A stretch of DNA of 64,000 bases. It comes from Paracoccus marinaquae (GTDB lineage: Bacteria > Pseudomonadota > Alphaproteobacteria > Rhodobacterales > Rhodobacteraceae). The stretch spans positions 20,890 to 84,889 of the forward strand of contig NZ_JAHKNG010000017.1 of NCBI RefSeq assembly GCF_018860165.1, read 5' to 3'. Below the pieces are notes generated by a model. It did no database searches. It was not told the origin of the DNA and saw only the letters and a program-made list of their open reading frames with translations. The translations under genes and the position numbers were made by a program. Of this stretch, positions 1 to 11,464 are shown in pieces (within the stretch, counting starts at the first letter, position 1; every line of letters starts with the position of its first letter).

Positions 1-1
1 G

Positions 2-187
2 GGCATGAACGATCTCTTCGTCTTCGGCGGCGTATTCCTGGCCTCGCTGTCCTCGGGCGGGCTGATGAACTGCCTCGGCGGATCGGTGCAGGCGGGCTGG
101 AACGCGGTCAATCTGGCCATGCTGCCCTTTCTGGTGCTGGCCGGGGCAGCGCTGATCTGGCTGGCGATGCGCCCACGGGAAAGCTGA
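2..187 (+). CDS. MFS transporter, C-terminal fragment (cut by window start)
   Basis: Only the last 61 residues are present; the frame is open back to the first base, so the gene begins outside the window. The piece contains two hydrophobic stretches, around FVFGGVFLASLSSGGL and LAMLPFLVLAGAALIWLAM, separated by a short loop, and it ends in a charged MRPRES tail. This is how the last two helices of 12-helix major facilitator transporters look, and a Ser/Gly-rich helix 11 followed by a WNAVNL loop is common in bacterial drug or sugar exporters of this superfamily. The substrate cannot be inferred. A GC-rich hairpin repeat follows the stop codon directly. Confidence 0.6.
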   Translation, partial: GMNDLFVFGGVFLASLSSGGLMNCLGGSVQAGWNAVNLAMLPFLVLAGAALIWLAMRPRES

Positions 188-190
188 GCG

Positions 191-240
191 CCGGGGGCTG
201 TCTGCCCCCGGACCCCCGAGGATATTTTCGTGAAGAAGAA
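191..240. repeat. GC-rich hairpin repeat with ATATTTT tail (copy 1)
   Basis: An 8-bp perfect stem (191-198 with 204-211, 5-nt loop) is followed by CCCCCGAGGATATTTT and GAAGAAGAA, which runs straight into the xseA stop codon. It lies between two convergent genes and probably acts as a transcription end for both. Nearly the same arrangement recurs at 49401-49450, and a variant is at 37204-37273. Confidence 0.7.
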
Positions 241-1797
241 TCAGAAGAGCGATTTCTGCCGTGGCGCCTGCGGTCTGCCGGCCGCCTTGCCCGACGGGCC
301 GTCCGGGCGCGCGGTCATGCGGCCATCGGCGAATTCGATCTCGAAGCGCGCGGTCGCGGTCGCGGCCGTGGCCGAGGTGATCAGCCCGCCGGCCCCATGC
401 ACGACGGCAAAGCCGCGTTTCAGCGTTTCCCTGTAGCCCAACGTCTGGCGGGTGCGATCCAGCCGGGTGAGCGCCTCGTCGCGGATCGCGAGGCTGCGAC
501 GGGTGGCGGCGTCGAGACGGCGGCTCAGTTGCGCCAGCCTGTCGCCCTCGGCGACGACCGTCCGGCGGGCCTCGCCCGCGACGCGGGAGAGCGAGGCGTC
601 GAGCCGTTCCTGCAATCCAGCCAGCCGGTCGCGGCGGCGGTCCAGGCGCCGGTCGCGTGCGGCCCCGAGACGCAGCGCCGCGCGTTCGAGCCCGTGGCGC
701 TTGGCGGAGGTGAACTGGCGCAGCGTGGCGGCGGGAATCGGGCGCGAGGCAAGGTGCTGGCGGCGGCTGCGGACCAGCCCGCGCAAGGCAGGTTCCAGCC
801 GCGCGCCCCAGAGATCCAGCCGCTGCCGGGCGCCTTCGGTCAGCGCCGCCGGTCGGCCGAGCGCGCGGCCCAAATCGCGCAGCCGCTGGCGCGGGCGGTC
901 GATTCGCTGTGCGCTGGCGCGGCTGATCCTTGCGCCCGCCTCGGCCAGCCGCGCGGCCAGATCGGCGCGCACCGGCACCGCGATCTCGGCCGCGGCGGTT
1001 GGCGTGGGCGCGCGGCGATCAGCGGCGAAATCGATCAGCGTCGTGTCGGTCTCGTGCCCGACCGCCGAGATCAGCGGAATGTGGCTGTCGGCGGCGGCGC
1101 GGACCACCGCCTCTTCGTTGAAGCCCCAGAGATCCTCGAGACTGCCGCCGCCGCGCGCGACGATGATCAGGTCGGGGCGCGGGATCGGGCCGCCGTCGGG
1201 CAACTCGTTGAAGCCGCGGATCGCGGCCGTCACCTGCGGCGCGCAGGCCTCGCCCTGCACGACGACCGGCCAGATCAGCACCCGGGCGGGAAAGCGGTCG
1301 CGCAGCCGGTGCAGGATGTCGCGGATCACCGCCCCCGAGGGCGAGGTGACGACGCCGATTACGCGCGGAAGGAAGGGCAGCGGGCGCTTGCGGTCCTGAT
1401 CGAACAGCCCTTCGGCGGCCAGCGCCTTGCGCCGCGCCTCGAGCATCGCCATCAGGGCGCCGGCCCCGCCAGGTTCGATCTGATCGACGATCAGCTGGTA
1501 TTTCGACTGGCCGGGAAAGGTGGTCATGCGGCCGGTGGCGATCACCTCGAGCCCCTCCTCGGGGCGTTGCGCCAGACGCGCGGCCTGTCCCTTCCAGGTC
1601 ACGGCGGCCAGGACGGCCCGGTCGTCCTTGAGGTCGAAATAGAGATGGCCTGAGCCGGGGCGCGACACGCGCCCGACCTCGCCGCGCACGCGGACGCGGC
1701 CGAACTGGTCCTCGATGCTGCGTTTGACCGCGCCCGAAAGCTCGGAGACGGTGAATTCATGGGCATTGCTGCCCGGCGCGTCTTCCAGCAGATCCAT
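241..1797 (-). CDS. xseA: Exodeoxyribonuclease VII large subunit
   Basis: The large subunit of exonuclease VII degrades single-stranded DNA from both ends in mismatch repair and DNA clean-up, together with the small subunit XseB (not in this window). The 518-residue product has an N-terminal OB-fold (about residues 15-105, with VRGEVGRVSRPGSGHLYFDL). Next comes the conserved catalytic region with GVVTSPSGAVIRDILHRL near 150 and IIVARGGGSLEDLWGFNEE near 215. The long Arg-rich helical C-terminal half carries the coiled coil that binds XseB. Length is somewhat above the usual 400-460 because of this tail. It is divergent from purD, with only 77 bp between the starts. Confidence 0.95.
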   Translation of the reverse strand: MDLLEDAPGSNAHEFTVSELSGAVKRSIEDQFGRVRVRGEVGRVSRPGSGHLYFDLKDDRAVLAAVTWKGQAARLAQRPEEGLEVIATGRMTTFPGQSKYQLIVDQIEPGGAGALMAMLEARRKALAAEGLFDQDRKRPLPFLPRVIGVVTSPSGAVIRDILHRLRDRFPARVLIWPVVVQGEACAPQVTAAIRGFNELPDGGPIPRPDLIIVARGGGSLEDLWGFNEEAVVRAAADSHIPLISAVGHETDTTLIDFAADRRAPTPTAAAEIAVPVRADLAARLAEAGARISRASAQRIDRPRQRLRDLGRALGRPAALTEGARQRLDLWGARLEPALRGLVRSRRQHLASRPIPAATLRQFTSAKRHGLERAALRLGAARDRRLDRRRDRLAGLQERLDASLSRVAGEARRTVVAEGDRLAQLSRRLDAATRRSLAIRDEALTRLDRTRQTLGYRETLKRGFAVVHGAGGLITSATAATATARFEIEFADGRMTARPDGPSGKAAGRPQAPRQKSLF

Positions 1798-1874
1798 GCG
1801 GCTTGTTCCCCTTCGCGCGCCAGACTAGAACGCCGCATCCTCGAGTAAAAGAGCGGCAAGTGAAAGGGCGGCAG

Positions 1875-3131
1875 ATGAACATCCTGATCCTCGGCGGTGG
1901 CGGGCGTGAACATGCTCTGGCCTGGGCGATCCGGCAGAACCCGAAATGCGACCGGCTGATCGTCGCTCCCGGCAATGCCGGCATCGCCGAGATCGCGCGC
2001 TGCGCCAGCCTTGACATCAACTCTCGCAGCGAAGTCCTTGCCTTTGCGGAAGAACATGCCATCGACTTTGTGGTCGTCGGACCCGAGGCGCCACTGGCCG
2101 CCGGGGTGTCGGATGCCCTGCGCGAGGCCGGGTTTCTGGTCTTCGGCCCCAGTCAGGCGGCCGCGCAACTGGAGGCATCGAAGGCCTTCACCAAGGAGAT
2201 CTGCGATGCCTGCGGCGCGCCGACCGCCGCCTGGGCGCGTTTCGCGGATGCCGTCGCGGCGCGGGATTACATCGCCGCACAGGGCGCGCCGATCGTCGTC
2301 AAGGCCGACGGGCTGGCAGCCGGCAAGGGCGTCACCGTGGCCGAGACCCTCGCCGATGCCGAGGAGGCTATCAACCTGATCTTCCGGGGCGAGTTCGGCG
2401 ACACCTCGGTGGTGATCGAGGAGTTCATGGCGGGCGAGGAAGCCAGCTTCTTCGTGCTGTGTGACGGCACGGACTGCCTGCCCATCGGCACCGCGCAGGA
2501 CCACAAGCGCGTGGGCGAGGGCGATACCGGGCCGAATACCGGCGGGATGGGCGCCTATAGCCCCGCCCCGGTGCTGACCGAGGCGCTGCAGGACCAGGTG
2601 ATGGCGCAGATCATCCGGCCCACGGTCGCGGAAATGGCCAGGCGGGGCACGCCATTTCAGGGCGTCCTCTATGCCGGTCTGATGATCGAGGGCGGTCGTG
2701 CGCGGCTGGTCGAATACAATGTCCGCTTCGGCGATCCGGAATGTCAGGTGCTGATGCTGCGGCTTGGCGCGCAGGTGCTGGATCTGCTTCTTGCCTGCGC
2801 CGAAGGGCGCCTGTCCGACACCCGGGTCAACTGGGCCGGCGATCACGCATTGACCGTGGTCATGGCCGCGAAAGGCTATCCCGGCGCCTATGAAAAAGGC
2901 TCTGTCATCAAGGGGCTGGGTGGCATTCCAGAAGGCAGTTTCCAGATGGTGTTCCATGCCGGCACCGCCGAGAAGGACGGCCAGGTGACCGCGGCAGGAG
3001 GCCGGGTCCTGGCCTGCACCGCGCGCGGCACCACGCTGGCCGAGGCGCATCAGCGCGCCTATGCCCTGGTCGATCAGATCGACTGGCCCGAGGGTTTCTG
3101 CCGCCGCGATATCGGCTGGCGGGCGTTGTGA
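1875..3131 (+). CDS. purD: Phosphoribosylamine--glycine ligase (GAR synthetase)
   Basis: This enzyme performs the second step of de novo purine synthesis, ATP-dependent ligation of glycine to phosphoribosylamine. The 418-residue protein opens with MNILILGGGGREHAL, the family's N-terminal motif. It continues through an ATP-grasp domain (IVVKADGLAAGKGV near residue 140, GGMGAYSPAP near 220, VEYNVRFGDPECQ near 280). The frame is open further upstream, but this ATG is preceded by an AAAGGG ribosome site and matches the family start. Divergent from xseA; convergent with prs, with a strong hairpin between. The adjacent prs supplies PRPP, the purine precursor. Confidence 0.97.
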   Translation: MNILILGGGGREHALAWAIRQNPKCDRLIVAPGNAGIAEIARCASLDINSRSEVLAFAEEHAIDFVVVGPEAPLAAGVSDALREAGFLVFGPSQAAAQLEASKAFTKEICDACGAPTAAWARFADAVAARDYIAAQGAPIVVKADGLAAGKGVTVAETLADAEEAINLIFRGEFGDTSVVIEEFMAGEEASFFVLCDGTDCLPIGTAQDHKRVGEGDTGPNTGGMGAYSPAPVLTEALQDQVMAQIIRPTVAEMARRGTPFQGVLYAGLMIEGGRARLVEYNVRFGDPECQVLMLRLGAQVLDLLLACAEGRLSDTRVNWAGDHALTVVMAAKGYPGAYEKGSVIKGLGGIPEGSFQMVFHAGTAEKDGQVTAAGGRVLACTARGTTLAEAHQRAYALVDQIDWPEGFCRRDIGWRAL

Positions 3132-3138
3132 TCGCGCG

Positions 3139-3173
3139 GCACAGGCTGTGCACCGCATGTGCACAGCCTGTGC
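3139..3173. other. 15-bp perfect hairpin between convergent purD and prs
   Basis: Bases 3139-3153 pair perfectly with 3159-3173 around a 5-nt loop. The stem contains the hexamer GTGCAC in both arms. No T-run follows on either strand, so it is not a textbook intrinsic terminator. Its position just after the purD stop suggests an mRNA 3'-end stabiliser or a bidirectional transcription barrier. Confidence 0.7.
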
Positions 3174-3278
3174 ACCGGCTTGATCACCGAGGATAAATTC
3201 CGGCCGCACCAAGGCTTCTTCGTTGCCGGAATACCCCCCCGGCCCGAGGCATGCGGCGGCAGCCATCCGCACCCGGTC

Positions 3279-4298
3279 TCAGTCGGTCGAATACAGCCCT
3301 TCATAGATCGGCAGCAGCGTATCCGTCTCGAACAGCGAACTGACCGAGGTGCCGTTCCAGATGTTCAGGATCGCCTGGGTGAACATCGGGGCGGTCGGGA
3401 CGATGCGGATATTGGGGGCGGATTTCACCGCCTCGGTCGGCTGGATGGAATCGGTGATGACCAGCGATTTCATCACCGATTTGCTGACCCGTTCCACCGC
3501 CGGGCCGGACATGACGCCATGGGTGATATAGGCGTGAACCTCGGTCGCACCCTCATCGGTCAGGACCTGCGCGGCCTTGCACAGCGTGCCCGCAGTATCG
3601 CACATATCGTCCACGATGATGCAGGCCTTGCCCTTCACGTCGCCGATCACGGTCATCTCGGCCACCTCGCCCGCCTTTTCGCGGCGCTTGTCGACGATGG
3701 ACAGCGGCGCGCCGATCCTCTGGGCCAGTTCGCGGGCGCGGGCGACGCCGCCCACATCGGGCGAGACCACCATCAGATCGTCCATCCGGCCCTTGAAGTG
3801 ATGCTGCACATCCAGCGCGAAGATCGGCGCGGCATAGAGGTTGTCCACCGGAATATCGAAGAACCCCTGGATCTGCGCCGCATGCAGATCCATGGTCAGC
3901 ACGCGGTCGACGCCCGCCTCGGTCAGCAGGTTGGCGACCAGCTTGGCGCTGATCGGCGTGCGGGCCTTGGCGCGGCGATCCTGACGGGCATAGCCGAAAT
4001 AGGGAATCACCGCCGTGATCCGCGCCGCACTGGACCGGCGCAGGGCGTCGGTCATGATCAGCAGCTCCATCAGGTTGTCATTCGCCGGGTTCGAGGTCGA
4101 CTGGATGATATACATGTCCTCGCCGCGGACATTCTCGAACACCTCGACGAAGATTTCCTGATCGTTGAACCGTTCGACCCGCGCATTGCAGAGGCTGACA
4201 TTCATGCCGCGATGCATGGACATGCGGCGGGCGATGCCGGCGGCAAGAGGTTTGTTGGCATTACCGGCGATGAGCTTGGGCTCGGTCATGACGGGCAT
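3279..4298 (-). CDS. prs: Ribose-phosphate pyrophosphokinase
   Basis: PRPP synthetase transfers pyrophosphate from ATP to ribose 5-phosphate, feeding purine, pyrimidine, histidine, tryptophan and NAD synthesis. The 339-residue protein has the [13 protein letters not shown] start, the flexible-loop and metal region [20 protein letters not shown] near residue 100, [12 protein letters not shown] near 135, [13 protein letters not shown] near 170, and the PRPP-binding loop [14 protein letters not shown] near 225. The ATG at 4298 was chosen because an AAAGG site lies about 10 bases upstream; a second ATG three codons in has none. Length is slightly above the usual 310-320 because of insertions. Confidence 0.96.
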   Translation of the reverse strand: MPVMTEPKLIAGNANKPLAAGIARRMSMHRGMNVSLCNARVERFNDQEIFVEVFENVRGEDMYIIQSTSNPANDNLMELLIMTDALRRSSAARITAVIPYFGYARQDRRAKARTPISAKLVANLLTEAGVDRVLTMDLHAAQIQGFFDIPVDNLYAAPIFALDVQHHFKGRMDDLMVVSPDVGGVARARELAQRIGAPLSIVDKRREKAGEVAEMTVIGDVKGKACIIVDDMCDTAGTLCKAAQVLTDEGATEVHAYITHGVMSGPAVERVSKSVMKSLVITDSIQPTEAVKSAPNIRIVPTAPMFTQAILNIWNGTSVSSLFETDTLLPIYEGLYSTD

Positions 4299-4384
4299 TG
4301 AGGAGGGACCTTTGGCGGTTGCGTCAGATTGCACACGCCTTAGCACCGGGCTAGCCTGCGGGCAAACCAAGAAGGACCGTCTTT

Positions 4385-4984
4385 ATGGCCAGTATCGACT
4401 ACTATTTCGGGACGATCAGCCCCTGGAGCTATCTGGCCGGATCGCGGCTGGAGGAGATCGCGCAAAAGCACGGCGCCAGCATCACCTACAAGCCGCTGGA
4501 TCTGCTGCAGCTTTTCGATCGCACCGGCGGCGTCCGCCCGGCCAGTCGCCATCCCAGCCGGATGGAATATCGCGCGCAGGAACTGCCCCGCTGGGCGGAC
4601 CATCTGGGCCTGCCGCTCAACCTGAAGCCCGCGCATTGGCCGGTGAACATGGCGCCTTCCTCCTATGCCGTGATCGCGGCGCAGCAGGCGGGCGGCGGTG
4701 ATCTGGCCGGACTGGTGCAGGGGTTCCTGCGCGCCTGCTGGGCCGAGGAGCGCGATATCAGCGACGATGCGGTGATCCGCGAGATCCTGGCGGCGCATGG
4801 CTTCGATGCCGGGCTGGCCGATAGCGGGCTGTTCGTGGGCGCCGAAACCTATGGCCGCAACCTCGAACAGGCGGTCGAGGTCGGGGCTTTCGGCTCGCCC
4901 TTCTATGTCGTGCGCGACAGCGGCCAGCGCTTCTGGGGGCAGGACCGGCTGGACTTCCTCGACCGGCATCTGGCCTCGTTGTGA
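4385..4984 (+). CDS. DsbA-family / 2-hydroxychromene-2-carboxylate isomerase-like protein
   Basis: The 199-residue protein has the thioredoxin-fold plan of the kappa-GST/HCCA isomerase group. The start MASIDYYFGTISPWSYL carries the SPWSYL motif, in which a serine replaces the DsbA Cys pair. A helical insert follows, then a C-terminal GAFGSPFYVV motif holding the conserved cis-proline, and WGQDRLDFLDRHL. Family members are glutathione-dependent isomerases or oxidoreductases, originally from naphthalene degradation but widespread with unknown substrates. The stop overlaps the GTG start of the next gene by 4 bp, so the two are probably translated together. No Sec signal is visible, so it is cytoplasmic. 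Confidence 0.85.
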   Translation: MASIDYYFGTISPWSYLAGSRLEEIAQKHGASITYKPLDLLQLFDRTGGVRPASRHPSRMEYRAQELPRWADHLGLPLNLKPAHWPVNMAPSSYAVIAAQQAGGGDLAGLVQGFLRACWAEERDISDDAVIREILAAHGFDAGLADSGLFVGAETYGRNLEQAVEVGAFGSPFYVVRDSGQRFWGQDRLDFLDRHLASL

Positions 4985-5757
4985 GCGGAATATACCGGCG
5001 CCACTGGCCGGGCAATCCCGACCGCCCTGCCCTTGCGCTGCATTGCATGCTGGCCAGCGGCAGCTATTGGGGCGCCATCGCCGAACGGCTGGCGGGCCGG
5101 ATCGATCTGCGCGGCTTCGACATGCCCGGCCATGGCCGCAGCGATGCCTGGGCGCCGGGCCCCGAGGATCCCGACTACCACACGGCTGTCACCCGCCTCG
5201 CCGCCGGCTTCATCCAGCGCCCGATAGACCTGATCGGCCACAGCATGGGCGCGACCGTGGCGCTGCGCATCGCGGTGGCGGCGCCCGAGGCGATCCGCAG
5301 CCTGACCCTGATCGAGCCGGTCCTGTTCGCCGCCGCCCCGGACCCGCTTCAGGCCGCGCGCGATTCCCAGTTGACCGACCTGATGGCCTCGGGGCACGAG
5401 GAAGAGGCCACACGCGCCTTCATGTCCGCCTGGGGCGCGCAGGGCTATGACGACCTGCCCCCGCGCATGCAGGACCAGATGCGCGCGCGGATCGGGCTGG
5501 TGGCGGGAACCGCACCCACGCTGTCGGGGGATCGGGCCGGGATCCTGCGTCCGGGCGGGCTGGAGGCAATCGAGGCACCGGTTCTGCTGATCTCGGGCGC
5601 GAACTCCCCTCAGGTGATCCATGCGGTGGCCGATGCGCTGGCGGCACGGCTGCCGGATGTCGGCCGCGCCAATGTGCCCGAGGCGGGGCATATGCTGCCG
5701 ATCACCCATCCCGACGAGGTTGCGGGGCTGATCGCGGTCAATCTGGACCGGGCCTGA
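4981..5757 (+). CDS. Alpha/beta-fold hydrolase
   Basis: The 258-residue protein starts at a GTG that overlaps the preceding stop (GTGA). Fold landmarks are an oxyanion region near LHCMLASGSYW, the strand and turn FDMPGHGRSDAW, the nucleophile elbow GHSMGA (Ser near residue 88), an acidic residue near VLLISGANSPQ, and the catalytic His in EAGHMLPITHPDE near the C-terminus. This is the plan of small esterases and lactonases. The substrate is unknown. Coupling to the isomerase-like gene upstream suggests a two-step reaction on a shared small molecule, which is an inference. Confidence 0.85.
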   Translation: MSGIYRRHWPGNPDRPALALHCMLASGSYWGAIAERLAGRIDLRGFDMPGHGRSDAWAPGPEDPDYHTAVTRLAAGFIQRPIDLIGHSMGATVALRIAVAAPEAIRSLTLIEPVLFAAAPDPLQAARDSQLTDLMASGHEEEATRAFMSAWGAQGYDDLPPRMQDQMRARIGLVAGTAPTLSGDRAGILRPGGLEAIEAPVLLISGANSPQVIHAVADALAARLPDVGRANVPEAGHMLPITHPDEVAGLIAVNLDRA

Positions 5758-5787
5758 GGTGGCAAGGGTCCGGCGCCGATCCGCGCC

Positions 5788-6135
5788 CTACAGGTCGAAA
5801 TCGTCCTCGTGCCGGACCGCGCCGATGGCCAGCCATTCGGCCCGGATACGGGCCACGCGGGTATCGCCCCAGGTACGGAAGACGATCTCGAACCCCGCCT
5901 CGGTCACCCTGTCGACCGAGATGTCGGCGCGCTGGTTGCTGCTGCCTTCGATATCCCACATCCCGACCGAGACATGCACCACCGGCGGGGTCAGGAAGGG
6001 TGTCGTGAACTGCACCGGCTGACGGGCCACGCGCGCGCCTTCGCCCGACCACATCGGGCCGTTATCCTCGAAGGCGGAAAACAGCACGACGCTTCCGCGT
6101 GTGACCCCGACCCCGCTGGAACTGAAACGCTGCAT
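5788..6135 (-). CDS. H-type lectin domain protein
   Basis: The 115-residue protein matches the H-type lectin fold, a six-stranded carbohydrate-binding domain known from Helix agglutinin and discoidins. Family-like elements are QPVQFTTPFLTPPVVHVSVGMWD, with the PF.. PPxVxVSV pattern, then SNQRADISVDRVTEAGFEIVF and the closing RIRAEWLAIG. The N-terminus holds VVLFSAFEDNGPMWSG. There is no signal peptide, so it may stay in the cytoplasm. It lies just downstream of the F1 ATP synthase operon on the same strand, separated from it by an intrinsic terminator. Its role is unknown. Confidence 0.75.
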   Translation of the reverse strand: MQRFSSSGVGVTRGSVVLFSAFEDNGPMWSGEGARVARQPVQFTTPFLTPPVVHVSVGMWDIEGSSNQRADISVDRVTEAGFEIVFRTWGDTRVARIRAEWLAIGAVRHEDDFDL

Positions 6136-6178
6136 CCTTTCCTCCCGCAGCCGAGCCTACAACGTCTTGAGACGCAAG

Positions 6179-6210
6179 AAAAAGCCCCGGCGAAGCCGGG
6201 GCGTTTCCTT
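6179..6210 (-). terminator. Intrinsic terminator of the F1 ATP synthase operon
   Basis: An 8-bp GC stem (6184-6191 with 6195-6202, loop GAA) is followed on the minus strand by TTTTT (6179-6183), 30 bases after the atpC stop. The plus side also carries TTTCCTTTT, so it could work in both directions. Confidence 0.85.
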
Positions 6211-6242
6211 TTCGGTCGGGCTGACCGGGCCTGGGCTCGCGA

Positions 6243-6692
6243 TCAATCGACGAAATTGCTGTGATTGGGGTCCAGCCCGATATGGGTGCCAAGCGCCTCC
6301 ATATCGGCCAGAAGCTTGACCGCCGCGGTCACGACCTCTTCGCCGACGCTTTCGCGCTTCTGTTCGGCGGCCTTCTTCTTGCGATGGACTTCGGCCATCA
6401 TCTCGTTGAAGACCTCCTGCGTGACTTCGGCGCGCGGATGACCGCGCTCGGCCAGCAGGCTGACCGCTTCACCGTTGATTTCGGCGAAGCCGCCGGACAC
6501 CGCGAATTCGGTCTGCTGCCCATCCTCTGCCAGCACCGTGACAATGCCCGGGCGCAGGGTGACGATGGTTGCGGCATGGCCGGGCATGGCGGTCAGATCG
6601 CCCTCGGTGCCCGGCAGGCGCACCTCGCGCACCGGGACGGAGACAAGGCTCCGTTCCGGCGACACGAGGTCGAACTGCATGGTATCGGCCAT
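6243..6692 (-). CDS. atpC: F1 ATP synthase epsilon subunit
   Basis: Epsilon is part of the rotor stalk and regulates ATP hydrolysis. The 149-residue protein has the typical N-terminal beta-sandwich (MQFDLVSPERSLVSVPVREV, PGTEGDLTAMPGHA, FAVSGGFAEINGEAVSLLAE). A shortened, charged helical C-terminus follows, with MAEVHRKKKAAEQKRES. Last gene of the atpHAGDC operon; the gap to atpD is 9 bp. A terminator follows. Confidence 0.95.
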   Translation of the reverse strand: MADTMQFDLVSPERSLVSVPVREVRLPGTEGDLTAMPGHAATIVTLRPGIVTVLAEDGQQTEFAVSGGFAEINGEAVSLLAERGHPRAEVTQEVFNEMMAEVHRKKKAAEQKRESVGEEVVTAAVKLLADMEALGTHIGLDPNHSNFVD

Positions 6693-6701
6693 CTCGCCCC
6701 C

Positions 6702-8141
<1,440 letters not shown>

Positions 8142-8147
8142 TTACGG

Positions 8148-9023
8148 TCAGAGCGCCTCTGCGCCCGAAATGATTTCGATGAGTTCCTTGGTGATCGCCG
8201 CCTGACGCGAGCGGTTGTAAACCGTCGTCAGCCTGTCGATCATGTCGCCGGCATTGCGCGTGGCGTTGTCCATGGCCGTCATCCGCGCCCCCTGTTCGGA
8301 GGCAGCATTTTCCAGAAGCGCCGCGAAGATCTGCGTCGCGACCGAACGCGGCAGCAGATCGGCCAGGATGGTTTCTTCGCTGGGTTCGTAATCATACAGC
8401 GCCAGGGCGGCGTCCGCCTCGCCCGCGGCCGCTTCGGCCGGGATGATCTGGCGGGCGGTCGGGATCTGGCTGATGACCGATTCGAACCGGTTGTAGAAGA
8501 TCGTGGCAACGTCGAAACCGCCGGCCTCGAACCGCTCCAGAATGTCGTCGGCGATGGCGCGGGCATTGTCATAGCCCACGCGCTTGACCTCGGACAGATC
8601 GACGTGACTGACAAAGAGATTGCCATATTCACGCTTCAACTGCTCGCGGCCCTTCTTGCCGACGGTCAGGATGGTGACATCCTTGCCCTGCGCGCGCAGC
8701 AGATCGGCCCGCTGGCGGGCCAGCTTGACGATCGAGCTGTTGAAACCGCCGGCCAGGCCGCGTTCCGAGGTCATCACCACCAGCAGATGCTTCTGGTCGG
8801 CCCCGGTGCCGATCAGCAACCGCGGCGCGCTTTCTGATCCGGCCACGGCCGCGCTGAGGCCCGCGATCACCGTTGCCATGCGGTCGGCATAGGGACGCGA
8901 CGCCTCGGCCGCGTCCTGTGCGCGGCGCAGTTTCGCCGCGGCGACCATCTGCATGGCCTTGGTGATCTTCCGCGTGTTTTTGACGCTTTCGATCCGGTTC
9001 TTGAGATCCTTGAGACTGGGCAT
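8148..9023 (-). CDS. atpG: F1 ATP synthase gamma subunit
   Basis: Gamma forms the central rotor shaft of F1. The 291-residue protein starts [20 protein letters not shown], the conserved N-terminal helix, with [15 protein letters not shown] next. It ends with [17 protein letters not shown] and [22 protein letters not shown], the C-terminal helix that sits in the alpha3beta3 ring. The central Rossmann-like domain contains [19 protein letters not shown]. Complete; 12 bp from atpA. Confidence 0.97.
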   Translation of the reverse strand: MPSLKDLKNRIESVKNTRKITKAMQMVAAAKLRRAQDAAEASRPYADRMATVIAGLSAAVAGSESAPRLLIGTGADQKHLLVVMTSERGLAGGFNSSIVKLARQRADLLRAQGKDVTILTVGKKGREQLKREYGNLFVSHVDLSEVKRVGYDNARAIADDILERFEAGGFDVATIFYNRFESVISQIPTARQIIPAEAAAGEADAALALYDYEPSEETILADLLPRSVATQIFAALLENAASEQGARMTAMDNATRNAGDMIDRLTTVYNRSRQAAITKELIEIISGAEAL

Positions 9024-9035
9024 CTATTCCCCCTC

Positions 9036-10570
<1,535 letters not shown>

Positions 10571-10571
<1 letters not shown>

Positions 10572-11131
10572 TATCCGACCTCTTTCATAGCGTTCTGGAG
10601 GGAGGCGAGCTTCGAGCGGACCGACGAATCGACCATCTGCGAGCCCAGCTTGACAATCATGCCGCCGATGAGGCCCTCATCGACGCGGGTATTCAGTTTC
10701 ACGGTCTTGCCGGATTTCTTCGCCAGTGTGTCGCGCAGCCGCGCCTGCTGGTCGTCGGTCAGCGCAACCGCGCTGGTCACATCCGCGGTGACCTCGCCCC
10801 GATCATCCGCGATCAGTGCCTGCAGCCGGTTCACCAGTTGCGGCAGCACGAAGAGGCGGCGGTTCTGCGCCATCAGCTTCAGCGTGTTGGTCAGCGTGGC
10901 CGACAGGCCCATCTTCGAGGCCAGCGCCCCGATCACCTTGCCCTGCTGGTCGCGGGAGAAGACGGGCGAGGCGATCACCTCGCGCAGATCGGCACTGTCC
11001 GCCAGCGCCGCGCCCAGATCGTCGATCTGTCGGGCCAGAGCGTCCAGCCCTCCTTCTTCCTTCACGATGTCGAAGACGGCCTGCGCATAACGCCCGGCGA
11101 TGCTCTGGGACATGGAAACGGAGTTGGCCAC
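10571..11131 (-). CDS. atpH: F1 ATP synthase delta subunit
   Basis: Delta belongs to the peripheral stalk that ties F1 to F0. The protein has [14 protein letters not shown] at the N-terminus and the C-terminal signature [31 protein letters not shown] in pieces ([18 protein letters not shown]). I prefer the GTG at 11131 (186 residues). An AAAGGA site lies 5-6 bases before it, whereas the ATG at 11137 directly abuts that site. With the ATG the product would be 188 residues. First gene of the operon; a candidate promoter lies 120 bp upstream. Confidence 0.93.
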
Positions 11132-11137
11132 GGTCAT

Positions 11138-11464
11138 CCTTTACGGTTGGCGCAATCCCCGTCGGCGGGCCGGGCCTGAGGCCCAGTCTGTCACGGGGTG
11201 CGGGTCGCGGTGGCACGGCTTTTGGAGGGCCGCCCTGAAATCTGCGGCGTCTCTAGCAGGTGATTTCGCGCCCGGCAACCGCCAAACACACGGAAATGAG
11301 AGGCGGTGCGACCTTAGGACAGCGGGCATCCCGAAGCAGGTCGGGCAACGATGCCGGGGGCATCATCGCCCGCTGCGACAGGCTGTCGCACCCTGCAGCG
11401 CAAGGGCCGCAGGTTCCGTGACGGAAACCCGGCGGCCCTGACAGGGATTCGGTCAGTCTCCGGA
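11138..11464. other. Intergenic interval, atpH to glycosyltransferase (327 bp)
   Basis: No reading frame here resembles a protein. It holds the 5' leader of the atp operon and the candidate promoter at 11250-11278. The part nearest the glycosyltransferase gene (11340-11464) shows no clear terminator. Confidence 0.6.
11250..11278 (-). promoter_or_regulatory. Candidate sigma-70 promoter of the atpHAGDC operon
   Basis: On the minus strand TTGCCG (11273-11278) and TAGAGA (11250-11255) are separated by exactly 17 bases, about 120 bases before atpH. Match to consensus is moderate, but this is the only well-spaced pair I found in this leader. Confidence 0.4.
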
